Program-made: the position numbers and the translations under genes | Source: Candidatus Ribeiella danica | GTDB taxonomy: Bacteria; Chloroflexota; Chloroflexia; Chloroflexales; Roseiflexaceae | Direction: 5' to 3' | NCBI GenBank assembly: GCA_016717335.1 | Contig: JADKFS010000004.1 | Coordinates: 1-28,032, forward strand | Length of the DNA stretch: 28,032 nucleotides | Notes under the pieces: generated by a model | Seen by the model: only the letters and a program-made list of their open reading frames with translations | What the model was told of the DNA's origin: nothing | Databases searched by the model: none | In this document: one piece after another, positions 18,410 through 27,308 of the stretch | Layout of the letters: every line of letters begins with the position of its first letter | Numbering within the stretch: the first letter of the stretch is position 1

Positions 18410-18454
18410 CGTGGTTGTGGTACGGCGGCTTTGCCGCCGTACCACAACCACGAA
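18408..18454. repeat. 22-bp palindrome between the secreted protein and HD genes
   Basis: Arms 18408-18429 and 18433-18454 are perfectly complementary around a TTT loop. It lies 36 bp after the stop of the secreted-protein gene on the minus strand and may act as a transcript end or stabiliser. A further GC-rich palindrome (ctccccgcgggggag) follows at about 18467-18481. Confidence 0.6.
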
Positions 18455-18490
18455 CGCTCGCCCCCGCTCCCCGCGGGGGAGCAATGACGC

Positions 18491-19304
18491 CTACTTGCGC
18501 TTGGCGCCGCGCAGCTTCACCGTCTGCGTGAGCTCATAGCTGATGCCAAAGTCATCGGTGAATGCCACCCCGAAGGCGCTCGTCTGCAGCTTCCCGCCGG
18601 CGAACTTGCCGTTGTCCGGCGTGACGACGGCGGTCCGGGCGATGGCTGGCATCATCACACAGACCTTCAAAGAAGCCGGAGCCCGTCACGCTCGCCCGGC
18701 CAACCTTCTGGCTGGCATCGACGAAGATGTCGAACTCGGCTCCGGCGGAGCAGGTGTAGCTGCCCGAAACCGTGGCGGTACCGCTGCGCGGGTCGAACGT
18801 GCCGTACCGATTCACGCTGAAGTCGACGTCCGGCACGAAGGCATGCTGGATCTGGATGTCCAACGCCCCGCCGTTGCCGCTGCCGTCGCCCTGGTCGTCG
18901 AAGGCCAGCACGTAGTAGCGCGTGCCCGCCTCGGTTTTGAATACCGCGAATGACGGCCCGCAGGTGAGCGTCGTAAGGTTTCCGGCCGTGCCGGTGGCGA
19001 CGATCACGCCGGCGGAGTAGGTGGAGGCGCCGACGTCGATCTTCACGCCGCCCCCATCGCCGTCGATCGCGTACCACACGCTTGCGTCGGTTGCGGGCGC
19101 GCCGCAGGTTTGGTTCACCTGCGCGTCGTCGCTGTCGGTCGTGGCCTGCGTTGTGTCGAGCGTCTCGCTGAAGTCGAGCGCGACGACTTTAGCGCTGGCG
19201 AACGTGTCGTTGTTCGGCGCGGCGGCCAGCGCCGGCGCCGCGAAGGCGGCCAGGGCGACGAGTACGAGCGCCAGCCGAGCGAGCAGTTTGGTGATCGAGC
19301 GCAT
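18491..19304 (-). pseudogene. Secreted beta-sandwich protein, one frameshift
   Basis: ATG 19304 has GGAGG six bases upstream. The N-terminus is a clear Sec signal peptide (MRSITKLLARLALVLVALAA) with likely cleavage after APALAA. The mature part begins APNNDTFASAKVV and contains DASVWYAIDGDGGGVKIDV, a Cys pair pattern (TCGAP, TCGPS) and AGTRYYVLAFDDQGDG, like the beta-sandwich of bacterial pre-peptidase C-terminal domains. A second domain follows (ATVSGSYTCSAGAEFDIFVD). One indel near 18665 is needed to continue through TPDNGKFAGGKLQTSAFGVA to TQTVKLRGAKRK and a TAG at 18491-18493. Function is unknown; probably extracellular or surface-bound. It starts 14 bp after the small gene before it, so the two form an operon. 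Confidence 0.78.
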
Positions 19305-19318
19305 TGGTTCCCTCCTTT

Positions 19319-19540
19319 TCAACGGGTTTCCGATGGAGTACAATACGGCGTATTCCAATCATCGTGTAGGTTTGGCTCTTCATCTGCCTGTGCGCGCAGA
19401 AAGGCGCATAGGGCCTCCACGTCCGCGAAGTGCTGCTGCACCTTGGGGTTGGCCACGAGAACCAGCGTGGCGCGGAGCGGCGCCGCGGGGTGCTCGCGCC
19501 ACAGGCGCAGCAGGTAGGATTGGGATGGTGGGCGGGCCAT
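19319..19540 (-). CDS. Small SYLLRLW-type protein of unknown function, 73 residues
   Basis: ATG 19540 follows CCAGGAG within the duplicated leader. The product contains SYLLRLWREHPAAPLRATLV and HFADVEALCAFLRAQ. I recall this pattern as a small family, common in Chloroflexi, that joins a Trp-containing strand motif to a short helix; no function is established to my knowledge. The gene is intact and ends 14 bp before the secreted-protein start. It is transcribed away from the SARP gene, whose start is 121 bp away on the other strand. Confidence 0.65.
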   Translation of the reverse strand: MARPPSQSYLLRLWREHPAAPLRATLVLVANPKVQQHFADVEALCAFLRAQADEEPNLHDDWNTPYCTPSETR

Positions 19541-19628
19541 CGGTATGCTCCTGGCTCAACTGATCGTTCTTGCGCCAGCCTAGCAGGCTCCCATTAGTCC
19601 ACCATTTGCTGATCATTAGTTGGGCGCG
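19538..19628 (-). repeat. Duplicated 91-bp gene leader, copy B
   Basis: Partner of 18245-18335 (78 of 91 identical). It includes the small gene's start codon and occupies most of the intergenic region it shares with the divergent SARP gene. The upstream part with CTAATG and TGATCA motifs is among the best conserved segments. Confidence 0.8.
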
Positions 19629-19661
19629 ATTTGGAAACGGATCAGGCAGAGACTCAAGCTA

Positions 19662-22600
19662 ATGCCTCTCCTCACCATCGAACTGCTCGGACCCCCGCGG
19701 ATCAGCCTCGCCGGCCGGCCGCTCGACGTGCGCGTGCGCAAGGAGCTGGCGCTGCTGGCCTACCTGGCCGTCGAGCGGGGGCACCAGCATAGCCGCGAAA
19801 GCATCCTTGGCATGCTCTGGCCCGACGCGCCGGATGAGGCCGCGCGCAACAACCTGCGCGTGGTGCTGGCCGGTCTGCGCCGCCTGCTTGGCGCGCCAGG
19901 CGATGTCTTTCTACACGCCGAGCGCCAGCATGTGCAATTTCTGCCGGGCAGCGATCACGCCCTGGATGTGATCGCCTTTCGCCGGCAGCTGGCCGACGCC
20001 CACGCTCACGCCCACGCCACCCCTGGAGCAATGCGATGCCTGCCTGGCCCGGCTGGCCGAAGCAGTCGCGCTGTACCGGGGCGATTTTCTTGCCGGCTTC
20101 AGCCTGCCCGACAGCGCGGCGTTCGAGGAGTGGGCGACCATCCAGCGCGAGCAGCTGCACCAGCAGCAGCTCGATGCGCTCGACACGCTGACGATCGCCC
20201 ACGAGCTGCACGGCGACTACGTGGCCCAGTGCCGCTATGCGCGCCGCCAGATCGAGCTGGAGCCCTGGCGCGAGCCGGCCCACGCCCAGCTGATGCGCGG
20301 GCTGTGGGCCAGCGGGCAGCGCGGCGCCGCTTTGAGCAATACGATGCCTGCCGGCGCATCCTCGAAGCCGAGCTGGGTTGGAGCCGTCGCCGGAGCTGAC
20401 CGCGCTGTACGAGCAGCTGCGGGCTGGTGAAAGTTCTGCGTCCTCAGTTTTGAGCGCTGAGTTGCTTGCGCCAGACCCTGAAACTCAAAACTCGAAACTC
20501 AGAACTCAGAACTCACACAACCTGCCGCCCCAGGTGACCAGCTTTATCGGGCGCGAGGAACAGCTGGCCGGCCTTCGGCAGGCCCTCGGGCGCACCCGGA
20601 TGATCACGCTCACCGGCGCTGGCGGATGCGGCAAAACCCGCCTGGCGCTGGAGCTGGCCGCCACCAGCCTGCCCGCCTACCCCGACGGCGTGTGGTTCGT
20701 CGCGCTCGGGCCGCTGCGCGACCCGGCCTTGGCGACCCAGGCCGTGGCCGAGACGCTTGGGCTGCAGACCGCCTCCGAGCAGCCGGCCAGCCAGCTCCTT
20801 GGCGCGGCACTGCGGCCAAAACAGCTGCTGCTGGTGCTCGACAACTGCGAGCACCTGGTCGCCGCCTGCCACCAGCTGGCCGAACAGCTCCTGCGCGACT
20901 GCCCCCGGCTCGCCATTCTCGCGACCAGCCGCGAGATGCTGCGGGTTACCGGCGAAGTTGTGTGGCAGGTGCCGCCACTATCCGCGCCGGACGACGCGAG
21001 CGCCGCGCCCGAGCAGCTGCTGAGCTACGAGGGCATCCGGCTGTTTGTCGAGCGCGCCGGCACCGCCAGCGCCGGGTTCGCGCTCACCGCGCGCAATGCC
21101 CCCGCGGTGGCGGCGATCTGCCGGCAGCTCGACAGCCTGCCGCTGGCGCTTGAGCTGGCGGCGGCGCGTGTCCGGCACATGGATGTGGCGACGATCGCGG
21201 CGCGGCTCGACGACCGCTTTAGCCTGCTGTCGGGCGGCAGCTCCCTTGCGCCGCGCCAGCAGCGCCTGCGCGAGGCGATCGATTGGAGCCACACGCTGCT
21301 CGGTGAGCCGGAGCGGGTATGCTTCCGGCGGCTGGCGGTGTTTGCGGGCAGCTTCACGCTTGGGGCTGCCGAGGAGGTGGCCTGCGAGCCGGGCGAGCAG
21401 CCCGACGGTGCCGCCAGCACGGTCGAGCTGCTCGCCCGGCTGATCGACAAATCGCTGCTGGTCGCCGAGCAGCGCCCCGAGGGCATGCGCTACCGGCTGC
21501 TCGAGACGATGCGGGCCTACGCGCGCGACCAGCTCTTCCAGTCCGGCGAGTCCGAGGCGGTCGGCGCCCGCCACGCGGCGCATTTTCTGCGGCTGGCCGA
21601 GCAAGCCGAAGTGCAGCTGGTTGGCGACGACCAGATCGCCTGGCTCGACCGACTGGCGGCCGAGCACCAACCTGCGCGCGGCGGTGGATTGGGCGACCGA
21701 GCGGAGCGGCGGCGTGGCCGCGCTGCGGTTGGTCACCGCGCTGCGCTACTTCTGGCGCGTGCGCGGCTACTACGCCGAGGGGATCGAGCTGCTGCGCGGC
21801 CTGCTGGCGCATCCCACGGTGGCCGGGGGCACGACGGTGCGGGCCAGGGCGCTCAATGCGGCGGGCTATCTCGAGTTCGTGCGCGGCCAGCAGGCCAGGG
21901 CCGGCGAGCTGCTCGAAGAAGCCTTGTCGATCGGCCGGTCGCTCGGCGAAGGGCCGGTGACGGCGTTTGCGCTGCGCTACCTTTGCGCGCTGGCCAACGC
22001 CCGGCATGCCTACGCCGAGGCGCGGGCCTACGGCGAGGAGAGCCTGGCGATCTACCGCTCGCTGGGCGCGACCACCGACATCGCCGGATCGTCGATGTAC
22101 CTGGGCGACATCGCCCTGGCGCAGGGCGACGACGACCGCGCCGAGGCGCTGTACGCGGAAAGCGCGGCGATCCTGCGCTTGCGACGCAACAGCATCGCGC
22201 TGCCATACCCGCTGCGCCACCTGGGCTACCTGGCGCTGCGGCGCGGCCAGCCTGAGCGGGCGGCAGCGCTGTGCGCGGAAAGCTTGCAGCTCAACCTGGC
22301 GGTGAGCGACCAGCAGGGCGTGGCGGCCTGCCTGGTGGGGCTGGCGGCGAGCGCGGCGGCGCTGGAGCGATTCGAGCAAGCGGCGCGGCTGCTCGGCCAG
22401 GCCGAGGCGCGGCTGGAGGCGTTGCACAGCCGACTTCTGCCGTTCGATCGCATGCAGCACGAGCGAGCGCGGCACGCGGTGAGCGAGCGGCTGGACGAGG
22501 CCGCGCTTGCGGCAGCCAGCGCGGCCGGGCGCGCGATGACGATCGAGCAGCTGCTGGCCGAGGCAGTGCCCGATCAAGCGGCCGAACCACGCGCGGCGAA

Positions 22601-24744
22601 CCGGCCGCCCGACTCGCTCACGCCGCCGATCGGCCGCGAGCGCGAGGTGGGCAGCCCCACCGTCCAGCAGCGCGCTGTCGAGGCCGCCCCGCCCACCCGC
22701 CCCACGCCGCCGCACAACCTGCCGTCGCCGCTCACCTCATTCGTCGGGCGGGCGGACGAGCTGTCGAGGCTCACCGCGCTACTGGCGAGCGACACTCGGC
22801 TCGTGACGCTGGTTGGGTCAGGCGGCGCGGGCAAAACGCGCCTGGCCCTCGCAATCGCCTGGCAGCTGCTCCCGCACTTCGCCGAGGGGGTCTGGTGGGT
22901 CGCCCTGGCCGGTGTGCAGCCCACGAACGACCCGGCGCTGGGGCGCGGCACGCTGGCGAGCGCTGTCGCGACGGCGCTCGGGCGCACGCTCAGCGGCCGG
23001 CGCGACCCACTCGACGAGCTGGCTGACACGCTCCAGGGCCGGGCGTTGCTGCTCGTGCTCGACAACTGCGAGCATCTGCCGGAGATAGCCGCCGTGGCTG
23101 CGCGCTGCTCGAGGCCGCGCCAAAGGTGCGCGTCGTCGCCACTTCGCGCGAGCCGCTCGGCCTGGGCGGCGAAGCGCTGGTGCGGCTGGAGGGGCCTGCC
23201 GGTGCCACTGCCGGGCGCGGGCGACCCGGCCAGCTATCCGGGCGTCCAGCTCTTCGTGGAGCGGGCGTCACGGCACGCGCCCGGCTGGGGTGAGGCCATG
23301 GCTGGCGACGCGGTGGCGCGCCTTTGCCGGATGCTGGATGGGCTGCCGCTGGCGATCGAGCTGGCGGCCCACTGGGTCGGGCACTACACCCCCGACGAGA
23401 TCGTGGAGGCGATCCAGGCCGACCTCGACTTCCTCGCCGCACGGACGCGCGATATCCCCGATCGCCACCGCAGCCTGCGGGCCGTGTTCGACTACGCCTG
23501 GCGCTCACTGAACCCGGCTGAGCAGCAGTCGCTGATGCGCACCTCGGTCTTTCACGGCAGCTTCGACCGTGCGGCGGCGCAGGCCGTGGCCCATGTGCGC
23601 GCCACCACACTGGTCACGCTGGCCGACAAGTCGCTCCTGCAGCAGGCAGCGATCGGCCGCTACTCGCTCCACGAGCTGCTGCGCCAGTTCGCCGCCGAGC
23701 GGCTGGACGACAGGGGAGGCCACGGCGATGCGCGCCCAGCATGCCGCATACTACCTGGCGCTGGCGGAGCAGGCGGCGCCCGAGCTGGCCCGGCCGGACC
23801 AGGCGGCCGCGCTGGAGCGCCTGGATCGCGCGCTCGACAACCTGCGCGCGGCGCTCAGCTGGGTGTGGGAGCAGGGTCAAATCGATCTGGGGCTGCGCCT
23901 GGCCGGCGCGCTGGGCGCTTCTGGTTCACGCGCGGATATCTCGGCGAAGGGCAGGAGTGGATCGAGCGCTTCCTCCCTGACGGCCGATTCGGCCGCGGTG
24001 TCGCCGGCGGTGCGCGCACAAGGCATACTCTGCGGCGGGCTTGCTCGCAAATACGCAGGGCGATCATCTCCAGGCGACGCGCTGGCTGGAGCTAGGCCTC
24101 GCCAGCTACCGCGCAGCCGACGATCTCGCCGGGGCCGTGCGTGTCCTCACGACGCTGGGCGGGGTGGCGTACGATCAGGCGACCTGCGCGGGGCGCTGGA
24201 GCGCTGGGAGCAGAGCCTGGCGCAGGCGCGTGCGGTCGGCGATCTTGGCGAGGTTGCCCCGCGCTTGGGAACCTGGGCGAGGCGTATTATCACCTGGGCG
24301 ACCTGGCGCGGGCGGCAGCGCACCATACGGAAGCGCTCGCGCTTGCGCGGCAGCTGGGCCGCACCAATCTGGAGGCGTTTCAGCTGGGCGACCTGGGAAT
24401 ATAGCGCGCCGGCAGGGTAATTTGGAACAAGCGGCGGCGCTCCACAAGCAGGCGCTCGAACTAAAGCGAGCGCTGGCGCGCGCCGGCAGATCGCGATCAC
24501 CCTGGAGGATCTGGCCGGAGTCGCCGCGGCACAAGGCAACGGGATGCGCGCCGCGTGCTTACTTGGCGCGGCGGCCGCGATACGCGAGGCGATCGGCACC
24601 CCGCAGGCCCTGCCAGAGCGGAACGCCACCGAGCAGGCAGTGGCGGGCGCGCGCGCCGCGCTGGGCGAGGAAGCCTGGGCGGCGGCGTTCACGGACGGGC
24701 AGGCGCTGCCCCTGGAGCAGGCGATCGTCTATGCGTTGGGTTGA
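19662..24744 (+). pseudogene. SARP-type regulator with two tandem NB-ARC/TPR modules, frameshifted
   Basis: ATG 19662 starts a SARP winged-helix domain (LLTIELLGPPRISLAGRPLD, LAYLAVERGHQHSRESILGM). After an indel near 20020 the BTAD helical domain follows (LYRGDFLAGFSLPDSAAFEE, ARRQIELEPWREPAHAQLM), ending PSPELTALYEQLRAGE. NB-ARC 1 has Walker A LTGAGGCGKTRLALELA (about 20610) and Walker B LLLVLDNCEHL. After an indel near 21660, TPR-like repeats run to about 22550. The same unbroken frame then enters NB-ARC 2 (LVGSGGAGKTRLALAIA near 22810, LLLVLDNCEHLPEIA) and, through further indels from 23100, a second TPR array. It ends GEEAWAAAFTDGQALPLEQA, VYALG and TGA before 24745. SARP proteins with STAND ATPase domains are cytoplasmic transcription activators switched by ATP binding and ligand sensing. 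Two full STAND modules behind one SARP domain are unusual. Confidence 0.82.
20481..20515 (+). repeat. Heptamer tandem repeat in the SARP linker
   Basis: Five consecutive 7-bp units (aaactca, aaactcg, aaactca, gaactca, gaactca) sit in the linker between BTAD and the first NB-ARC domain, in AT-rich DNA unlike the rest of the gene. Upstream sequence at about 20430-20460 is partly complementary. Changes in copy number would shift the frame unless gained or lost in threes. Confidence 0.75.
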
Positions 24745-24837
24745 CCTGCACCTATCGCAGTGGGCAGTCGGCAGTACGACGGATCGCATCACAACGGCAT
24801 CTCGTTCGTGCAGAGTGGCTCAATGGTTTTGCGCACA

Positions 24838-24915
24838 GCTATAGCGCAGGCGGAGGCGCTCGTGCCGGCGCTCGCATTCAGCCGCGATGGCGGGGCGCTC
24901 GCGAGCGGGATGTCG
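24838..24915 (+). pseudogene. Possible WD40 repeat scrap
   Basis: In the 234-bp gap between the SARP and M20 genes one frame reads EALVPALAFSRDGGALASG, close to the start of a WD40 blade (ALAFSPDGxxLASG). No second blade, WD dipeptide or start is visible. It may be the leftover of a WD40 protein of the kind often encoded beside STAND regulators, or chance. Nothing else is seen in 24745-24978. Confidence 0.3.
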
Positions 24916-24978
24916 ATTGAGCCAAATCCGGTCGGTATCGAAAGCCGCTATGTCTTAGGTGTAGCTCCTCTGATCAAC

Positions 24979-26356
24979 TCACGGGGCGAGATTCTTCAGA
25001 AACCCGGCGACGCTCCGGATCGCGGCGTAGAAGTTGGGCAGATAGATCTGCTCATTCGGCGCGTGCATGTTATCCTCGGCCAGGCAGAAGCCCATCATCA
25101 CGATTGGCTGCTGCAGCACGGTGTAGAGCTCCGCGGCGATCCCGATCGAGCCGCCGCTACGGATGAACGCGACCGGACGAGCAAACTCGTCCTCCAGAGC
25201 CGCGGCGGCGGCCCGCATGGCCGGCAGATCGAGCGGGACCGTCACGGGATCGCTCCCGTGACCCTCGATCACTTCCAGGGTGACCCCAGGCGGAGCCAGT
25301 GCGGCGACCCGCTGGCGCACGAGCTCGAGCACCACTATCTGCGGCTGGTCCGCCACCAGCCGCATCTGCACTTCGCGGTCGCCTCGGCCGGGATGCACCG
25401 TCTTGGAGCCTTCGCCCGTAAAGCCGCCACGAATACCATGCACCTCGAAGGTTGGGCGCGCGGTGCCGCGCTCGACGCTGGTATAGCCCGGCTCGCCGAC
25501 AAGCTCGCGCAGCCCCGGAGCCCGCCTGCAGACGCTGCTCCTGCTCCGCCGACTGCGCCTGGAAGATCTGGCGCTCGTCGCTGCCGACCGGCCGGAGCAT
25601 CTCACACAGCCCGGGCAAATTGATGCGGCCGTCCCGCCCTTTGAGATCGGCCAGCACCCAGCAGAGCGCCTGGATCGGGTTGGGCGCGACGCCGCCATAC
25701 AGCCCGGAGTGCAAGTCGTGCGCCGCGCGCCCGCGCCGCGATCTCGAAGGTAATGATGCCGCGCAGCCCGTAGGTGATCGTCGGCACGCCCCTGGCCGCC
25801 ATGCCCGTGTCGAGGATGAGCACGCAGTCGGCGGCGGCGGCGCGGGTTTGCACGGCACATAGGCCGCGATCGACGGGCCGCCAGGCTCCTCGCTCGCCCT
25901 CCATCACGACTTTCACGTTGAGCGGCAGCCCGCCCTCCACCCTGCGCAGGGTCTCGAGCGCCTTGAGGATCGCGAAGGTCGGCCCTTTGTCATCCACAGC
26001 GCCGCGCCCGCAGAGGTAATCGCCCGCCACGGTCGGCTCAAACGGCGGGGTCCGCCATAGCGCGACGGATCGACCGGTTGCACAACGGTAGTGGCCTAGA
26101 TCGCATCGGTCGGTTTGTCGCTGGCGCCGAGTCACTCCGCCATATTGACCAGCGGGTGGCCGGACGTCTCGATAAGCGTTGTCCGCAATCCAATCCGCCC
26201 TGATGCGCGGTCAGCCACTGGCGGCCCGGCGCACATCAGCCGCGCGCGCAAGCCCGGGCAGCGCGCTGATGCTGGAATGGCTATCCGCTCCTTCAGCTCA
26301 TCCAGAAAGCGCTGGGCATCGGCGCTGATATAGCCACGGATATGCTCGTCGAGCAT
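24979..26356 (-). pseudogene. M20 family dipeptidase-like metallopeptidase, frameshifted
   Basis: From ATG 26356 (MLDEHIRGYISADAQRFLDE) the gene runs to a TGA at 24979-24981. Motifs in order: HY followed by VVQPVDP (the H-x-D metal site region, with about two bases apparently missing), LCGRGAVDDKGPTFAILKAL (bridging Asp), VVMEGE (catalytic Glu), ILDTGMAARGVPTITYGLRG, the dimerisation domain DLHSGLYGGVAPNPIQAL, and the C-terminal SGGSIGIAAELYTVLQQPIV with AEDNMHAPNEQIYLPNFYAA (last metal-binding His). At least four indels interrupt it. Intact relatives are cytosolic zinc peptidases that cleave dipeptides or N-acyl amino acids; the substrate cannot be told. An in-frame upstream ATG at 26380 is less likely because GAGG precedes 26356. 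Confidence 0.8.
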
Positions 26357-26380
26357 CGGCCCTCTCCATTGAGCAGACAT

Positions 26381-26796
26381 TCACAGACAGACACACCGCG
26401 ATGACAGCAACGAGATCAAGGGGCATCCATTGCGATGATTGGCGTGTGTGGCTGGCGCGAGTTTGCGGCCGCGCACATCTTTAAAACTCCGTGGGGGAAG
26501 AGTCCTCCCCGCGGAAGCGGTTTCTTCTGTCCGCCGATGCTACGGTTGTGGTATGGTTGACCCCGTATCGAGATGGGCGTTCCGCACCGCCGCCTCCCCG
26601 CTATCCCCCCGCCGGATCGCCACCGTCACGCCGCAGCGACGATCGACTCGCTCAACGCGCTGGCGGTTAAAGCGACCTTGTTCATCCAATGCAAACGCGC
26701 ATTCATCCCGCCTGATCGAAAGCGGAGAAGATCAGGACTGCTGAATCGTTGCGCGCGCTCTCGTGGGCGCAGACGGGGCAGAAGAAAGGAGTTCCG
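26381..26796. other. Divergent intergenic region with one weak hairpin
   Basis: This region separates the minus-strand M20 gene from the plus-strand CoA-binding gene and should hold both promoters, but I find no convincing -35/-10 pair. A 9-bp GC hairpin (26489-26497 with 26506-26514, two wobble pairs) is followed by TTTCTTCT a few bases later on the plus strand. No gene ends there, so it is probably an intergenic repeat. Open frames here have no protein character. Confidence 0.4.
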
Positions 26797-27288
26797 ATGG
26801 AAACCATTGATACGCTTGTGCAGGGCTTCCTGGCCCAGAAGAAGATCGCCGTGGTGAGCGTCTCTGACAGCGCGAGACCGACTGCAACCCGGGCTACCAG
26901 TTCCAGGAGGCCGGCTACACGGTCTTCGCCGTCAACCCCATCTTGACGTCCTTAAGGGCGCTGCGTGCTACCTGATCTGCGGTCGCTCCCCGAGAAGCCG
27001 ACGCGGTGTTCATCCCCGCCAATCCCAAAGTCACCGACCAGATCGTCCGGCAGTGTGTGGATCCGGCGTCACACATCTGACGGACTTGTGATGATGGGAA
27101 CCACGCTGGTTTGGCGGCGGGCATAACCAGCGTCTCACAAGATGCCGTGCGGATAGCCGAGAACGGAATTGCCAGGATCCCCGGCAGCTGCCCTGAACCA
27201 GTCCCTCGCCGGATTTCAGCCGAAGATGATGGGGCTAATACGGCGCACGCTCGGGTTTCTCAAAATCAGCCAGCAAGGGGCTCTATAG
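26797..27288 (+). pseudogene. CoA-binding domain protein (Rossmann fold), frameshifted
   Basis: ATG 26797 follows AAAGGAG at a good distance. The start METIDTLVQGFLAQKKIAVV then VSVSD is the N-terminus of the CoA_binding_2 family. Joining frames gives FQEAGYTVFAVNP, LRSLPEKP, DAVFIPANPKVTDQIVRQCV, MMGTTLV/AAGITSVSQDAVRIAENG, RIPGSCP and MMGLIRRTLGFLKISQQGAL with TAG at 27286-27288. Total span is 492 bp (164 codons), normal for the family, so the several indels nearly cancel. The family binds CoA or a nucleotide; its role is poorly defined. In the first strand motif the usual VGVS is VSVS. Confidence 0.72.
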
Positions 27289-27308
27289 CAGGCGGCAGGC
27301 GGCAGGCG
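27288..27308 (+). repeat. Three copies of a 7-bp tandem repeat
   Basis: The unit gcaggcg is present three times directly after the CoA-binding gene stop. A short AT-richer segment with repeated aacgtt words (about 27318-27345) follows. Confidence 0.75.

Noticed and set aside
21354..22715. A 453-codon minus-strand open frame
   Set aside because: It lies opposite the SARP-STAND gene, is Arg/Gln/Ala-rich and has no domain character.
19662..24744. STAND-type anti-phage defence gene
   Set aside because: An N-terminal SARP DNA-binding and BTAD domain with no effector such as nuclease, TIR or protease points to a transcription regulator.
24760..25623. A 287-codon plus-strand open frame
   Set aside because: Most of it is antisense to the M20 peptidase; only the first 50 codons hold a WD40-like motif, reported separately.
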